From positions 1 to 5,469 of the forward strand of contig CAMWVO010000161.1 in the NCBI GenBank assembly GCA_947177695.1: 5,469 nt of DNA, read 5' to 3'. Both the position numbers and the translations under genes were made by a program. This document shows positions 5,341-5,469 of this stretch, one piece after another (positions within the stretch are counted from its first letter, which is position 1; every line of letters starts with the position of its first letter). The notes under the pieces are model-generated. The model was not told where the DNA came from. It made no database searches and was given only the letters and a program-made list of their open reading frames with translations. This stretch comes from an uncultured Clostridia bacterium. Lineage in GTDB: Bacteria; Bacillota; Clostridia; Oscillospirales; Ruminococcaceae.

Positions 5341-5369
5341 ATTATATATCGATTATCTATATATGTCAA
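5341..5369 (-). promoter_or_regulatory. Perfect consensus promoter of the padR operon
   Basis: On the minus strand TTGACA (5369-5364) and TATAAT (5346-5341) are separated by exactly 17 bases. The predicted start is near 5334, giving a leader of about 27 nt before GTG 5307. An ideal promoter with palindromes in its spacer and over its start suggests tight repression. Confidence 0.88.
5344..5364. promoter_or_regulatory. Palindromic operator 2, probable PadR site in the promoter spacer
   Basis: ATATATCGAT (5344-5353), a central T (5354) and ATCTATATAT (5355-5364) form a 21-bp palindrome with one mismatched pair. It fills the spacer between the -35 and -10 hexamers and shares the ATCTATATAT half with operator 1. 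Confidence 0.72.
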
Positions 5370-5401
5370 GAAAAACGGAAAAATGTAACTTGTTTGTAAT
5401 A

Positions 5402-5469
5402 CTTAGGCGGCAACGCCGCCGACTAAAGCTGGTCGAGCTGAGCCCAGCTCGCAGAAGTCCAGAGGGCGG
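5402..5469 (+). repeat. Ten-hairpin dispersed element, copy C (cut by window end)
   Basis: The 5' part of the same element as at 3094 and 3660 is visible. The first hairpin is at 5406-5420 (GGCGGC stem, loop AAC), the second at 5434-5451 (CGAGCTG stem, loop AGCC), and the start of the third reads AGAGGGCGG. The first-hairpin loops differ among copies (GAA, GCA, AAC) while the stem is unchanged. It is in direct orientation to copy A and lies just upstream of the padR promoter, pointing away from it. Confidence 0.8.

Overview
The window looks like chromosomal DNA of an anaerobic Firmicute of the Ruminococcus/Oscillospiraceae kind. This is inferred from the GTP-type PEP carboxykinase with a codon-biased coding sequence, the strong AGGAGG ribosome sites, the consensus sigma-A promoters, the PadR plus membrane-protein operon and the GC-rich dispersed hairpin repeats. 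Genus-level placement is not proven by sequence alone.

Layout. (1) Positions 3-584: the 3' end of metG (methionyl-tRNA synthetase), with its C-terminal tRNA-binding domain. (2) Positions 628-952: a compact convergent two-RNA locus that reads as a type I toxin-antitoxin system of the Fst/par layout. A consensus plus-strand promoter drives a predicted RNA of about 77 nt. A consensus minus-strand promoter drives a predicted mRNA of about 218 nt that encodes a 37-residue single-span membrane peptide. The two transcripts meet at one bidirectional terminator. The small RNA also carries two short direct repeats of the toxin gene's translation-start region, so it would be antisense in trans to the start codon region. 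(3) Positions 1016-3043: pckG (GTP-dependent PEP carboxykinase) as a monocistronic unit with its own promoter, a leader of about 107 nt and a terminator.

(4) Positions 3094-3660: no gene. This stretch holds two copies, tail to tail, of a roughly 265-bp element made of ten small hairpins in the same order. The first half is nearly identical in sequence between copies. In the second half the stem sequences are completely different while pairing, order and some loops are kept. A third copy begins at about 5402 and is cut by the window edge. (5) Positions 3668-5369, minus strand: a two-gene operon of a PadR-family repressor, translationally coupled (ATGA overlap) to a 435-residue protein with an N-terminal HAAS/permease-prefix-like domain and ten predicted membrane spans resembling FtsW/RodA/SpoVE (SEDS) proteins. 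Its promoter is a perfect TTGACA-17-TATAAT, overlapped by two 21-bp palindromes that are probably PadR operators.

How the parts work together. metG and pckG are housekeeping and central metabolism. The toxin-like locus sits between them as a self-contained module. The PadR operon is probably self-repressed and induced by an unknown signal. The hairpin elements sit at gene boundaries and are the least explained part of the window. The two strongest discovery candidates are the unannotated type I toxin-antitoxin locus and the ten-hairpin element with rewritten stems.
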